This document shows positions 10,668-19,443 of a stretch of DNA of 64,000 nt, piece by piece. Location: positions 4,506,501 through 4,570,500 of the forward strand of contig NC_056423.1 in assembly GCF_905147365.1 (NCBI RefSeq), given 5' to 3'. The position numbers were made by a program, and so were the translations under genes. Positions within the stretch are counted from its first letter, which is position 1; each line of letters begins with the position of its first letter. The DNA is from Aricia agestis. Taxonomy: Eukaryota; Arthropoda; Insecta; Lepidoptera; Lycaenidae. The notes below the pieces were generated by a model. That model searched no databases. It saw only the letters and a program-made list of their open reading frames with translations, and was not told the origin of the DNA.

Positions 10668-10809
10668 AGACCTTATGGACTCAGTCATAAGGTCTAAATT
10701 CAAACACGCTAACAAATAAAGGGTAAACACGTAAACAAACATTGGACCTTTTTAGAAGGTTCGAGTATGTACTTGCGCACCACGTGTCCGTATACCATGT
10801 ACCGTAACA
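10668..10809 (-). mobile_element. Truncated 3' LTR of the gypsy element
   Basis: These 142 bp appear identical to 16507-16648, the upstream end of the intact LTR. On the minus strand the copy begins TGTTACGG directly after the polypurine tract, then stops at a small palindrome (GACCTTATG / CATAAGGTC). It lacks the remaining 416 bp, including promoter, poly(A) signal and 3' terminus. Confidence 0.85.
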
Positions 10810-10822
10810 CTACTCCCCTCTT
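10810..10822 (-). promoter_or_regulatory. Polypurine tract of the gypsy element
   Basis: On the minus strand AAGAGGGGAGTAG lies immediately before the 3' LTR start TGTTACGG. It is the expected primer for plus-strand DNA synthesis. The Gag-Pol stop codon (10823-10821) overlaps its 5' edge. Confidence 0.75.
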
Positions 10823-13800
10823 AGAGATGCTCGTCCCGAGCATCATTGTTACTGCCATGGTAACGCGCCAGACGGTCTATGTGTACCACTTTGAATGTCC
10901 CTCTTGGTTGCTTTTGAATCCTGTAAGTCACATCATTCAATCGGGTAACCACTTTGTATGGGCCGTCCCACTTGGTCTGCAACTTTGGAGATTTGCCTTT
11001 TCGGCGAGTTGGGTTATGCAGCCACACCAGTGACCCTTCTTCGAAGCCGCTTGTATTCGATTTCCGGTCGTATCTGGTCTTCATGTTCTCACTTGACTGT
11101 AACCCATTTTCCCGAACCATGGCGTGTATATAGCGCATCTTTTCCCTTAAACCGCAGACATAATCTGGTACGGTCTTTGGTTCTTCCGGTGATCCTCCTG
11201 TCAAAAGGTCTACTGGTACTCGTAGTTCTCTACCGTAATTGACATACGCCGGGGTAGCTTTTATGCTCTCATGCTCGGCGGTACGGTACGACAGAAGGAA
11301 GAGTGGTATATACTTGTCCCAGTCCTTTTGTTTGTCATCTACCAATTTCGCCAAATGCCTCTCAAGGGTCTGGTTAAATCTCTCAACCATTCCATCAGAC
11401 TGTGGCTGGTACGCGGTGGTCCTCGTTTTATGCATTCCCAAAATTCTGCACACTTCCTGGAAGACCTGCGATTCGAAATTCCTTCCCTGATCGAAATGGA
11501 TTTCTAGAGGCACACCAAAACGAGATATTACTTCTTCGACTAGCTTAGAAGCAACTGTTGTAGCTTCCTGGTTTGGTATGGCGAACACTTCGGGCCATTT
11601 GGTGAAGTAATCCATGACAACCATAAAATACTTGTTTCCTGATTCCGTTACAGGAAATGGCCCAGCTACGTCAACTGCGATTCGTTCCCACGGTGCGCCA
11701 ACGTTATACAAGCGCAGGCTCCCACGGCTCCTTGTCTGTGGTCCCTTCACTGCAGCGCAAGTAGTGCATTTGCGGCACCAATCCTGTACATCGTCTCGAC
11801 AATGCAACCAGTAGAATCGTTCTCGCACTTTTGTTAACGTCCTCTTTACTCCTAGATGACCTCCTGATACACCATCATGCATTTCACGGAGAACATCCGG
11901 TACTCTCGTTCTTGGGACAACTATCTGAAGATGGAACTCTCTGCCGTTGGTCTTCTCCCATTTCCGGTAGAGTATTCCGTTTTGAAGTATCAGGCTGTCC
12001 CATTGCGCCCAGTACGCCTTAGTGACAGCGCCAGTGGGTGCAACCTCACTCCAGATTGGTTTTTCATCACCCCGTTTCTTCCATGTGATGATGTGCCGAA
12101 GGTCGTCATCTGTTTCTTGAGCCTCCCTCATAGCATCATTCTCCCATGGGCCCAAAGGACTTGTTTTCGTTAACTTTAATGTTACTTCATTAGATTCCTG
12201 CTTAACACAATGTTTGCAGTCTTCCGAACACGGCCTTCGCGAAAGTGCGTCGGCATTCCCATGTGCCTTTCCGCTGCGGTGTTCCGTCTTGAAGTCATAC
12301 TCCTGGAGTTGTTCAATCCATCGAGCTACTTGGCCTTCTGGGTTCTTGAATTGTAGTAGCCACTTCAAGGCTGCGTGATCAGTTCGCAGTAAAAACTGTC
12401 TGCCGATGAGATACTTGCTGAAATGTTGTAGCGTCTTTACGACAGCCAAGAGTTCTCTTCTTGTCACACAGTAGTTTCTCTCTGGCTTAGATAAAGATTT
12501 GCTGAAATATGCAATTACAACTTCTCTTTCACCCTGTTTTTGAGATAACACCCCTCCAATGGCCGTGTTGCTTGCGTCCGTGTCGACTATAAACTGACCT
12601 TCAGGTTGTGGATACCCCAGGATTGGTGTTTCACACAGATGTTTCTTTAGTTTTTGAAAAGAATCTTCGGAAGTCTCGTCCCAAATAAACTGTCGTTTAT
12701 CTTCTGTCAGCCGATGTAATGGCTTGGCTATCTCTGAGAATCCCTTAACAAAACGCCTGTAGTAGGAGCATAGGCCAAGAAATGCCCGCACTTCGGTTTT
12801 GTTCTTAGGGGTTGGCCAATTTTGGACTGCTTCTAGTTTCTCCGGGTCCGTCTGAATTCCATCACTGGAGATAACATGGCCGAGATAGTTCACCTTACTC
12901 CTGAATAAACGACACTTTTTCGGATTCAACTTTAACTTGGCCCCCTCTATTTTGGCGAAAACTCGTTCTAAGTTTCGCAAATGGTCCTCGAAGTCGCGGC
13001 CAACAATGATGACGTCGTCCAAATAGACTAAGCAAGCCTCTCCAACTAAGCCTGCCAGTACACACTCCATGAGTCGCTCAAATGTGGCAGGTGCGTTGCA
13101 CAATCCAAAGGGCATGACGTTAAACTGCCATAGACCTTTACCGGTGGAGAACGCTGTCTTCTCCTTGTCTTTTGGATGAATTTCCACCTGCCAGTATCCA
13201 GATTTCAGGTCCAGGGTCGAGAACCATTTTATGCCACTCAAGGTATCCAGAGTGTCGTCGATTCGAGGTAATGGATAACTGTCCTTCTTGGTGACATCAT
13301 TGAGACGTCTGTAGTCCACACAAAATCTTGTGCTGCCATCTTTCTTCTTCACTAATACAACCGGTGAGCACCACGGACTTGCAGACGGTTCAATGATCTT
13401 ATGCCTTCTCATGTCCTCCAAAAGGCCTTCAACTTCTTTTTCCTTTGCAATGGGTATCCGTCTTGCTCGTTGACGAATTGGGTTCTCGCTTCCGGTATCT
13501 ATCCTGTGCTGAACCATCGACGTTCTTCCAAGGTCGCCTTCCTGACTGGAGAAGATATTCGCGTGGCGTTGTAAAAACTTCTTAGCTTTCATGCTCTGCG
13601 AATAAGTCAGATTACTCTTGCAGTCATCGAGTAGCTCACTCACTATTCCATAGTTGCTGGTATTTGCTGAGTCTGAGCCTGTGATCGAATTACACTTTCT
13701 CATCCAGACAACTTCCTCGCACTTTCCAATGACGCCACCTTTGTTCAGGCAGATCTCGCGATCACCAAGATTCAAAACTCTGACCATAGCGTTACTGCTT

Positions 13801-16064
13801 CCACTAACAAGGGTTCTCGCCGTCATCAGTTTTTGCGCTGATGTCTTGGTAGGTGTGTCTTCGATCAACACGCATCTGTTTGACTTCTTCTTTCCAGCTG
13901 GCGGTAGTTTCACCAGCACTCGAGCTTCCGCACGTCCAGGTATTATGACTTTTTTTACACATTCAACTTTCCCGCAGGCGCCTCCAAGGATGAAAATTTC
14001 TTCTTCACCACACTTGAAAACTCCGTCAGCGACATTAATTCTGCAGTTGTGCTTCTTCATGAAATTCAAACCCAAGATGCAATCATCCATAATCTCAGCC
14101 ACGATAACGTCATGAGGGTATGAGGACTCCCCCACATTCATCGTAACTGACATTTCTCCCAGGACGGGTATTGGCTGACCGGAGGCGGTAAGAAGCCGAC
14201 AGTTAATTCTCCTCTTGTGCCTCCTTGCGGCTTTTATCAAATTTGGGTTCACTATCGTCCTAGAGGCTCCTGTATCTAGAGTCATTTTGCAATCCGTCTC
14301 GTTAATAGTCCCCTGAATCACAAGACTATTCCCACTGCATGCTTGGGAGATAACAGTTATCGGGGCTTCCTCTGCTTCAGCCAGTACTCGCCCCTTAGTC
14401 CTGGCTTTTATTCGATTTCGGGCAGGGAACGAAGCCCCTTGCTTCTTCAGCTCCTCCATTTGTTCCTCGAGCCTTTTCATTCTTGCCATCTGGGTCTCCT
14501 TCTGCGGGCAGTTGAGCTGAATATGGCCCCTCTCGCCGCACTTGTAGCACATGGCTCCAGAACTTCTCTTCGTAGGAGCCTTAATCTCCTTCTGTGGGCA
14601 GTTGAGCTGAAGATGGCCCCTCTCGCCGCACTTGTAGCACATGGCTCCAGAACTTCTCTTCGTAGGAGCCTTAACCTCCTTGACTTCCTCAGAGACCTCG
14701 CGGATCTTATATGTCTGCCGTATGTCACGCCGAACAGCCTCGACCTCTAAAGCATGCGCCAATGCTTCCTTAAGCGAGGTGTGGTGACGTAGCCTCACTG
14801 CAGCTCTGACCTCCAGGTCTCTGATTCCGTCGACAAATGCTTGCACAATATTCGTGTCGACCATCTTGGCGTCAGCTCCTGGGTGTGCCTTCTTGACGAG
14901 TTTTTCAATTTCCAACGCCCATTGTTGTAGTCCTTCTCCTGGGCGTTGGACTCTGTCACGCAGTTGGGCACGGAACACGTGCTCCAGGTGTCGCTCCCCG
15001 TATCTGGATTCAAGTGCCTCCATCAGGTCTTGAAACCCATTTCCTGTATGCGCTTCTAGGACCGACAATGCTTGCCCTCTGAGCGCAACAGTGAGAGCGG
15101 TCAGGCGTTGTTCATCATTCCATCCGTTGGCAGAAGCAACAGTCTGGAATTGCTGACGATAAGCGTTCCAAGAAGTAGTACCGTCGTATGGTGGCACTTT
15201 AACTCTTGGTCCTTGTACCACTACGGAAGTTCCACTAGACGTCGCGATTCCTGTGGTTTCCACGCGCACTTTCCACTTCTGTAGTTCTGTGAGGCCAGTT
15301 TTCACATTTTCCATATCCACTCCTAACCCCGTAACTCGTTCGTCCATTACGTCGACATCTTTTCGAAGCTTAACCACCGTGTCACTAACATCCTTTATAG
15401 CTCCAAGCGCTTTTTCTTGGAGGTCTTTTTGTTGCTCTTGTGATTCTCGAATCGCTCTGATTTCAGCACCGAGCTTGCGTTCTTGTGACTCTTGTAAAGC
15501 GCCGAGCTTGCGGTCTTGTGACTCTTGTAAAGCGCCGAGCTTGCGGTCTTGTGACTCTTGTAAAGCGCCGAACTTGCGGTCTTGTGATTCTTGCAGAGCC
15601 TGAATTAACTCAATTAGGCTTTGTAATTGGGGAGCCACTTGAGGGGCCGCAGAAGCTACGGGCGATGCATGGTGGCTGGAGCCAGTAGGCAGGGGTTGAG
15701 CAGACGGAGCTCGGTGGGCGGAGCTAGTGGGCGTGGCCTGAGTGGGCGTGGCCTGGTGGGCGGAGCCAGTGGGCGTGGTCATGCCCAAAGTGGGCGGAGC
15801 CTGAGGGGCGTGGCCAGTGGGCGTGTCCCGGTGGGCGGGGCCAGGGGGCGTGGCTTCAGCCAAAGTGGGCGGAGCCTGGTGGGCGTGGCCAGTGGGCGGA
15901 GCCATGTGGGCGGGGCCAGTAGGTGGGGCCTGTCCCTCAGTGGGCGGAGCTTGGTCCCCAGTGGGTGTGGCCTCCGCAACTCCTCTCTCGGAGTCAATGG
16001 CAGCAGCTCGCTGCGCCCTTGTCCTGACACTCCCCTTGAAGTCCTCTCTCGGAGTCAATGGCAT
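10821..16064 (-). CDS. Gag-Pol polyprotein of a Ty3/gypsy-type LTR retrotransposon, single intact frame
   Basis: One open frame of about 1,747 codons carries all retrotransposon functions. The first ATG is at 16064-16062, just inside the primer-binding site. Order by residue: a Pro/Thr/His-rich low-complexity region (36-140); four 11-residue coiled-coil-like repeats of ALQESQDRK type (158-201); the Gag core; two CCHC zinc knuckles (about 478-491 and 508-521), the second in an almost exact 30-residue duplication; protease with LDTGAS (598); reverse transcriptase with VDYRRLND and YLDD (1016); RNase H (DTDAS 1163, E1206, D1231, NADALS 1272); integrase with H1398-H1405-C1435-C1438 and the DD35E triad (D1467, D1527, E1563); a GPY/F module (WDGPYKVV, 1701). 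No envelope gene and no chromodomain. Fusion of gag and pol without a frameshift is unusual but known in several gypsy lineages. The intact frame suggests recent activity. Confidence 0.93.
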   Translation of the reverse strand: MPLTPREDFKGSVRTRAQRAAAIDSERGVAEATPTGDQAPPTEGQAPPTGPAHMAPPTGHAHQAPPTLAEATPPGPAHRDTPTGHAPQAPPTLGMTTPTGSAHQATPTQATPTSSAHRAPSAQPLPTGSSHHASPVASAAPQVAPQLQSLIELIQALQESQDRKFGALQESQDRKLGALQESQDRKLGALQESQERKLGAEIRAIRESQEQQKDLQEKALGAIKDVSDTVVKLRKDVDVMDERVTGLGVDMENVKTGLTELQKWKVRVETTGIATSSGTSVVVQGPRVKVPPYDGTTSWNAYRQQFQTVASANGWNDEQRLTALTVALRGQALSVLEAHTGNGFQDLMEALESRYGERHLEHVFRAQLRDRVQRPGEGLQQWALEIEKLVKKAHPGADAKMVDTNIVQAFVDGIRDLEVRAAVRLRHHTSLKEALAHALEVEAVRRDIRQTYKIREVSEEVKEVKAPTKRSSGAMCYKCGERGHLQLNCPQKEIKAPTKRSSGAMCYKCGERGHIQLNCPQKETQMARMKRLEEQMEELKKQGASFPARNRIKARTKGRVLAEAEEAPITVISQACSGNSLVIQGTINETDCKMTLDTGASRTIVNPNLIKAARRHKRRINCRLLTASGQPIPVLGEMSVTMNVGESSYPHDVIVAEIMDDCILGLNFMKKHNCRINVADGVFKCGEEEIFILGGACGKVECVKKVIIPGRAEARVLVKLPPAGKKKSNRCVLIEDTPTKTSAQKLMTARTLVSGSSNAMVRVLNLGDREICLNKGGVIGKCEEVVWMRKCNSITGSDSANTSNYGIVSELLDDCKSNLTYSQSMKAKKFLQRHANIFSSQEGDLGRTSMVQHRIDTGSENPIRQRARRIPIAKEKEVEGLLEDMRRHKIIEPSASPWCSPVVLVKKKDGSTRFCVDYRRLNDVTKKDSYPLPRIDDTLDTLSGIKWFSTLDLKSGYWQVEIHPKDKEKTAFSTGKGLWQFNVMPFGLCNAPATFERLMECVLAGLVGEACLVYLDDVIIVGRDFEDHLRNLERVFAKIEGAKLKLNPKKCRLFRSKVNYLGHVISSDGIQTDPEKLEAVQNWPTPKNKTEVRAFLGLCSYYRRFVKGFSEIAKPLHRLTEDKRQFIWDETSEDSFQKLKKHLCETPILGYPQPEGQFIVDTDASNTAIGGVLSQKQGEREVVIAYFSKSLSKPERNYCVTRRELLAVVKTLQHFSKYLIGRQFLLRTDHAALKWLLQFKNPEGQVARWIEQLQEYDFKTEHRSGKAHGNADALSRRPCSEDCKHCVKQESNEVTLKLTKTSPLGPWENDAMREAQETDDDLRHIITWKKRGDEKPIWSEVAPTGAVTKAYWAQWDSLILQNGILYRKWEKTNGREFHLQIVVPRTRVPDVLREMHDGVSGGHLGVKRTLTKVRERFYWLHCRDDVQDWCRKCTTCAAVKGPQTRSRGSLRLYNVGAPWERIAVDVAGPFPVTESGNKYFMVVMDYFTKWPEVFAIPNQEATTVASKLVEEVISRFGVPLEIHFDQGRNFESQVFQEVCRILGMHKTRTTAYQPQSDGMVERFNQTLERHLAKLVDDKQKDWDKYIPLFLLSYRTAEHESIKATPAYVNYGRELRVPVDLLTGGSPEEPKTVPDYVCGLREKMRYIHAMVRENGLQSSENMKTRYDRKSNTSGFEEGSLVWLHNPTRRKGKSPKLQTKWDGPYKVVTRLNDVTYRIQKQPRGTFKVVHIDRLARYHGSNNDARDEHL
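14493..14672 (-). repeat. 90-bp tandem duplication carrying the zinc knuckle
   Basis: Two consecutive 90-bp units within gag encode the same 30 residues except for one Leu/Ile change. They double the C-x2-C-x4-H-x4-C RNA-binding motif. Near identity at DNA level implies a young duplication. Confidence 0.9.
15468..15599 (-). repeat. 33-bp tandem repeat in gag (four units)
   Basis: Four 33-bp units encode 11-residue repeats of the form ALQESQ(D/E)RK(L/F)G. They predict an amphipathic, probably coiled-coil segment in Gag. Confidence 0.85.
15651..15965 (-). repeat. G+T-rich degenerate minisatellite coding the Pro/Thr/His-rich Gag leader
   Basis: The plus strand repeats short GTGGGCGGAGCC / GTGGGCGTGGCC units. 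On the coding strand this gives repeated APPTG, GPAH and ATPT peptides, a low-complexity N-terminal extension of Gag. Confidence 0.8.
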
Positions 16065-16070
16065 CTCCAA

Positions 16071-16088
16071 ATCGCACTTCTGACACCA
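16071..16088 (-). promoter_or_regulatory. Primer-binding site, probably tRNA-Leu
   Basis: On the minus strand TGGTGTCAGAAGTGCGAT lies two bases inside the 5' LTR. It matches the complement of a eukaryotic tRNA-Leu 3' end (…ACTTCTGACACCA) apart from one position. tRNA-Leu is a known primer for some insect gypsy elements. Confidence 0.7.
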
Positions 16089-16090
16089 GT

Positions 16091-16648
16091 TGTTACGTGC
16101 TAGGGCTCGAGGATTTGGAGAGAAAGACCTGGTGACTCTCTTGAAGACTTTATTAACACTGCACTAAACACTAGGTCACAACACTTAGCACTAAATCCAA
16201 ACACTAATCACTAGGTCCAATCACTAAGCACTATCACTGTCCTAGGTCGTAGCCAAGTCGCAGGTTTCACTGGTTCACTCACTATTGTTCACTTGTGTTC
16301 ACTCCGAAATCGCCTTGATGATCGCTCGAACCGAACTGAATTGCCGGGCCTGCCTGCGGCTCTTTTTATATGGCGAGACGAATTCCAGAAATTTCCCGAT
16401 TTCACGTAAACAAGTAAACAACCGTGGGAAATTTCTAGTAGGCTCGGGCATGTGCCACAATAAAACTGCCGTCCTTGCGATAAGTGCAGTAAGTTGAATT
16501 TAATTTAGACCTTATGGACTCAGTCATAAGGTCTAAATTCAAACACGCTAACAAATAAAGGGTAAACACGTAAACAAACATTGGACCTTTTTAGAAGGTT
16601 CGAGTATGTACTTGCGCACCACGTGTCCGTATACCATGTACCGTAACA
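16091..16648 (-). mobile_element. 5' LTR of the gypsy element, complete, 558 bp
   Basis: It is bounded by TGTTACG...CGTAACA, a 7-bp terminal inverted repeat. On the minus strand it holds a TATA box (TATAAAAAGA, 16370-16361), an arthropod-type initiator TCAGTT about 31 bp downstream (16339-16334), and AATAAA (16154-16149). This gives a U3-R-U5 layout. The stretch 16160-16240 is a degenerate repeat of CACTAGGTCCAA-like units. The outer 142 bp match the 3' LTR remnant. Confidence 0.88.
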
Positions 16649-16662
16649 ATATGTCCTTTTTA

Positions 16663-16847
16663 GTCCGGCCGCACATCTTCCGAATTTCTGATTACGAAAA
16701 TTCGGACGCCCCGCCCCGCTCATACATTTTGACACGTCAGAAATTCTTTTAGTATGATGGGTCTACAACAAAATGTATGAACAGAGTGCGTTTCGCCGGG
16801 CGTCCGAATTTTTCTGATCAGAAATTTCGGATTATGTGCGGCCGGGC
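16663..16847. mobile_element. MITE, 185 bp, TTA flanks
   Basis: The ends GTCCGGCCGCACAT and ATGTGCGGCCGGGC are inverse, with inner inverted TCCGAATTTCTGAT-type arms. TTA occurs at 16660-16662 and 16848-16850. It lies 14 bp from the LTR edge. Confidence 0.85.
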
Positions 16848-16849
16848 TT

Positions 16850-17454
16850 AAGGTGATAAAATATATAAAGGTAAATGATTTTTATTTTAGATTTATGTTA
16901 TTGTAAAATATCGATAAGCATATCGATAAATTTGATTTAAGCACTAGCGTATATGTAAGAAATTTTGATGAAAAATTTTTCTTCAAAATTTGTGTAATAT
17001 AGGAACAATAGTACCTTTAGTTACGCAAAATATGAAAGTAAAAGGGAGGATTCACAATATTTTATTTGAAATTGAGAACTAAAGACCAGAATATAGCAAA
17101 AATAAACACATCGTAGCAATTAGGACATGAAGATTAATTACGGGTGAAATGTATATTTTTCAGGATTATTCCTATGATTTACACTGCAATCACTCACAGC
17201 ACAAGTTATTATTGTTATATATAATAGTATTTGTTGAAAATAACATACGATTTAAATAATAAATTGCAAATACCGAAAGGGCATAAAAACGATTGACGAC
17301 TTTTGACGACCTGTCAAATAAAAGTTGTTACAATTTTCATTAGACTGCCTCTCTCTTTTCATCTTGTTATAATTCCATAAAGGATTTTCTTCTCTCTCGC
17401 ACTCTTTGTTGGTCTTTAGCATTATATTATGTCTATGCTATATACCATAAACCT
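16850..17454. other. AT-rich stretch without recognised genes
   Basis: No coding block is supported. It holds a second pair of TATCGATA motifs at 16909-16916 and 16921-16928. Confidence 0.45.
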
Positions 17455-17515
17455 GCAAGGTTTGTGGTATCCGTTATACGGATACACACTGACGTGATGT
17501 GAAGCGTCCATAGAA
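17455..17515 (+). repeat. 3' fragment of the tRNA-SINE-2 family
   Basis: CACTGACGTGATGTGAAGCGTCCATAG matches the 3' part of the SINE at 35984-36262 apart from small changes. The tRNA-like head is missing. Confidence 0.6.
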
Positions 17516-17526
17516 TATATAATCTA

Positions 17527-17859
17527 ACGTGGGAGAGCCATGCTTCGGCACGAATAGGCTGGCTCAACCGGAGAAATACCACGTTCTCACAGAAAACTGG
17601 CGTGAAACAGCGCTTGCGCTGTGTTTCGCCGAGTGAGTGAGTTTACCGGAGGCCCAATCCCCTACCCTATTCCCTTCCCTACCCTCCCCTATTCCCTTCC
17701 CTTCCCATCCCTACCCTCCCCTACTACCCTATTCCCTCTTAAAAGGCCGGCAACGCACCTGCAGCTCTTCTGATGCTGCGAGTGTCCATGGGCGACGGAA
17801 GTTGCTTTCCATCAGGTGACCGGTTTGCTCATTTGCCCCCTTATTTCATTAAAACAAAA
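17527..17859 (+). mobile_element. Poly(A) SINE-like retroposon (family P), copy A
   Basis: It starts ACGTGGGAGAGCCATGCTTC, passes through CAGCGCTTGCGCTG, a C+T-rich (CCCTTCCCTA)n-like centre and GGCCGGCAACGCACCTGCAG, and ends CTTATTTCAT plus an A-rich tail. Eight copies occur in this window in both orientations. I see no clear tRNA A/B boxes, so the origin is unassigned. The short frames inside are chance. Confidence 0.75.
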
Positions 17860-18375
17860 TTATATTAATAAGTAGACTATTTATGCTACTACAGCTGTCA
17901 ATAGTACCGAAATATAACTACCCATCAAAATACGATTCGTAGTTTCCACATAACCATAAGAATTTATAACAATCGCGGTAATGGACCTGTATTGAATCTG
18001 TATAGTATATACGACCATTATACACCCTGTATACGACCATTACACAACCCATCAGCGCTATAAACTTGACATTGTATTGATTCTGTCGTATCTTCTTAAT
18101 GGACTCAGTAAAAGTTACCAACAAAGTTGCTGAGAGCATTGATTTAAAAATCCTAAGTGCAAATTAAATTACTGTATTTGAAAACGTTGGAATTGTTTGT
18201 TGAATTTGTTTGTTAAAATTGTTAAATTCAAAATTTTGCGGATCTTACTGGATACTATGCATTACCGTGATAGCGAAAATGTACTCCGTATGAAATGGAT
18301 CATGAGCATAGAAAAATACCCACGTATTGCAATTTTACTAATAGTATAAAGGTGAAAGCTTGTGAGTTTGTATGT

Positions 18376-18836
18376 TTTTTAGGGTTCCTTACCCAAAGGG
18401 TGAAAACGGGACCCTATGCATGAGACTTCGATGTCTGTCTGTCCGTCTGTCTGTCTCCAGGCTGTATCTCAAGAACCGCTATAGCTAGAGTTCTGAAATT
18501 TTCACAAATTGTGTATAATATACAAGAAATACTAAAAACAAAATAAAATTAATATTTAAAGGGAGCTCCCATACAACAAACTTGATGTGATTGAAGTGAT
18601 GTTTTTTGGCCTTTTTTGCTCGATATCAATAATGGCAACAGGTAGGCACTTGATATTTGCACAAAAGCCTTAATTATATGTCTACTTCAATATTTAAGAA
18701 TAATATTCAAATAAAATAAAAATTAAGGGAGCTCCCATACAAAATACAACCATTTTTGGTCTATGTTTGCTCTATAACAGTGCGGAACCCTTCGTGCGCG
18801 AGTCCGACTCGCACTTGGCCGATTTTTATGTACTTC
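18376..18836 (-). repeat. Dispersed 'GAGTCGGACTCGC' repeat, copy 1
   Basis: One end reads TAGGGTTCCTTACCCAAAGGG; the other reads GCGAGTCCGACTCGCACTTG. Between them are the GTCTGTCTGTCTCCAGGCTG and GGGAGCTCCCATACAA motifs shared with 36561-37173, 40146-40578, 52558-52990 and 53335-53602. No coding capacity. It is common in Lepidoptera; the class is uncertain. Confidence 0.65.
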
Positions 18837-19022
18837 TTCACGGTTAAACGGCTAGAGTGATTTCGACATACGAGGAGTTAGACTGACATAATCATTTTTA
18901 ATCAACTTCCAAAATGGAGGATGGAGGGTGTTATGTTCGTTTTTTATTTTTTACGTTCAACGATTACTCCGCTGTTTGCGAACCGTTTTCTAAATGTATC
19001 ATTGAAGAAATTGATTTATAGG

Positions 19023-19183
19023 CAGCGGGACTAAAATGGTCACATTTAGCAATTCCTCTCAATCAATTCAGCAAATGAATTGTCAAAGCTCTCAAACTGA
19101 CAAAATTTGTCAAATTAGTACAAAAATACAGAATTAATGCATTCACATCATGATTCTTCAAAGCGACCATTTTCGCCCCGCTG
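19023..19183. mobile_element. MITE with CAGCGGG termini, copy 1
   Basis: The ends CAGCGGGACTAAAATGGTC and GACCATTTTCGCCCCGCTG are inverse. The interior shares CATTTAGCAATTCCTCTC with the copy at 40902-41116. CAG...CTG ends suggest hAT, but an 8-bp duplication is not clear. Confidence 0.65.
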
Positions 19184-19443
19184 ATTATGGACGGTCTACT
19201 TTTTTGTCGGTTTATGTCAATTTAACATTAGTTGCAACTTGCAATCTGGCTGGGTTTGCCATAACGCGACCAAATCACTTACATAGTAAAAGGTATAGCC
19301 AAGTTGCTATTTAAATTTTTATATATAAACCCAGCCAAGTTTTTGGCTTCCCCGACTACTGCTTTTATTGAGCAGAATATTAGTCATAGTGTTAACAATT
19401 TGGAATATGTTCCAAATATTTATTTAAATTAGATATTAAGACA

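Noticed and set aside
10810..10860. Envelope gene after pol
   Set aside because: The polypurine tract and LTR follow the integrase end directly; there is no room for an env frame.
15627..16103. Gly/Ser/Arg-rich 158-residue plus frame
   Set aside because: It is a shadow of the repetitive Gag leader on the other strand.
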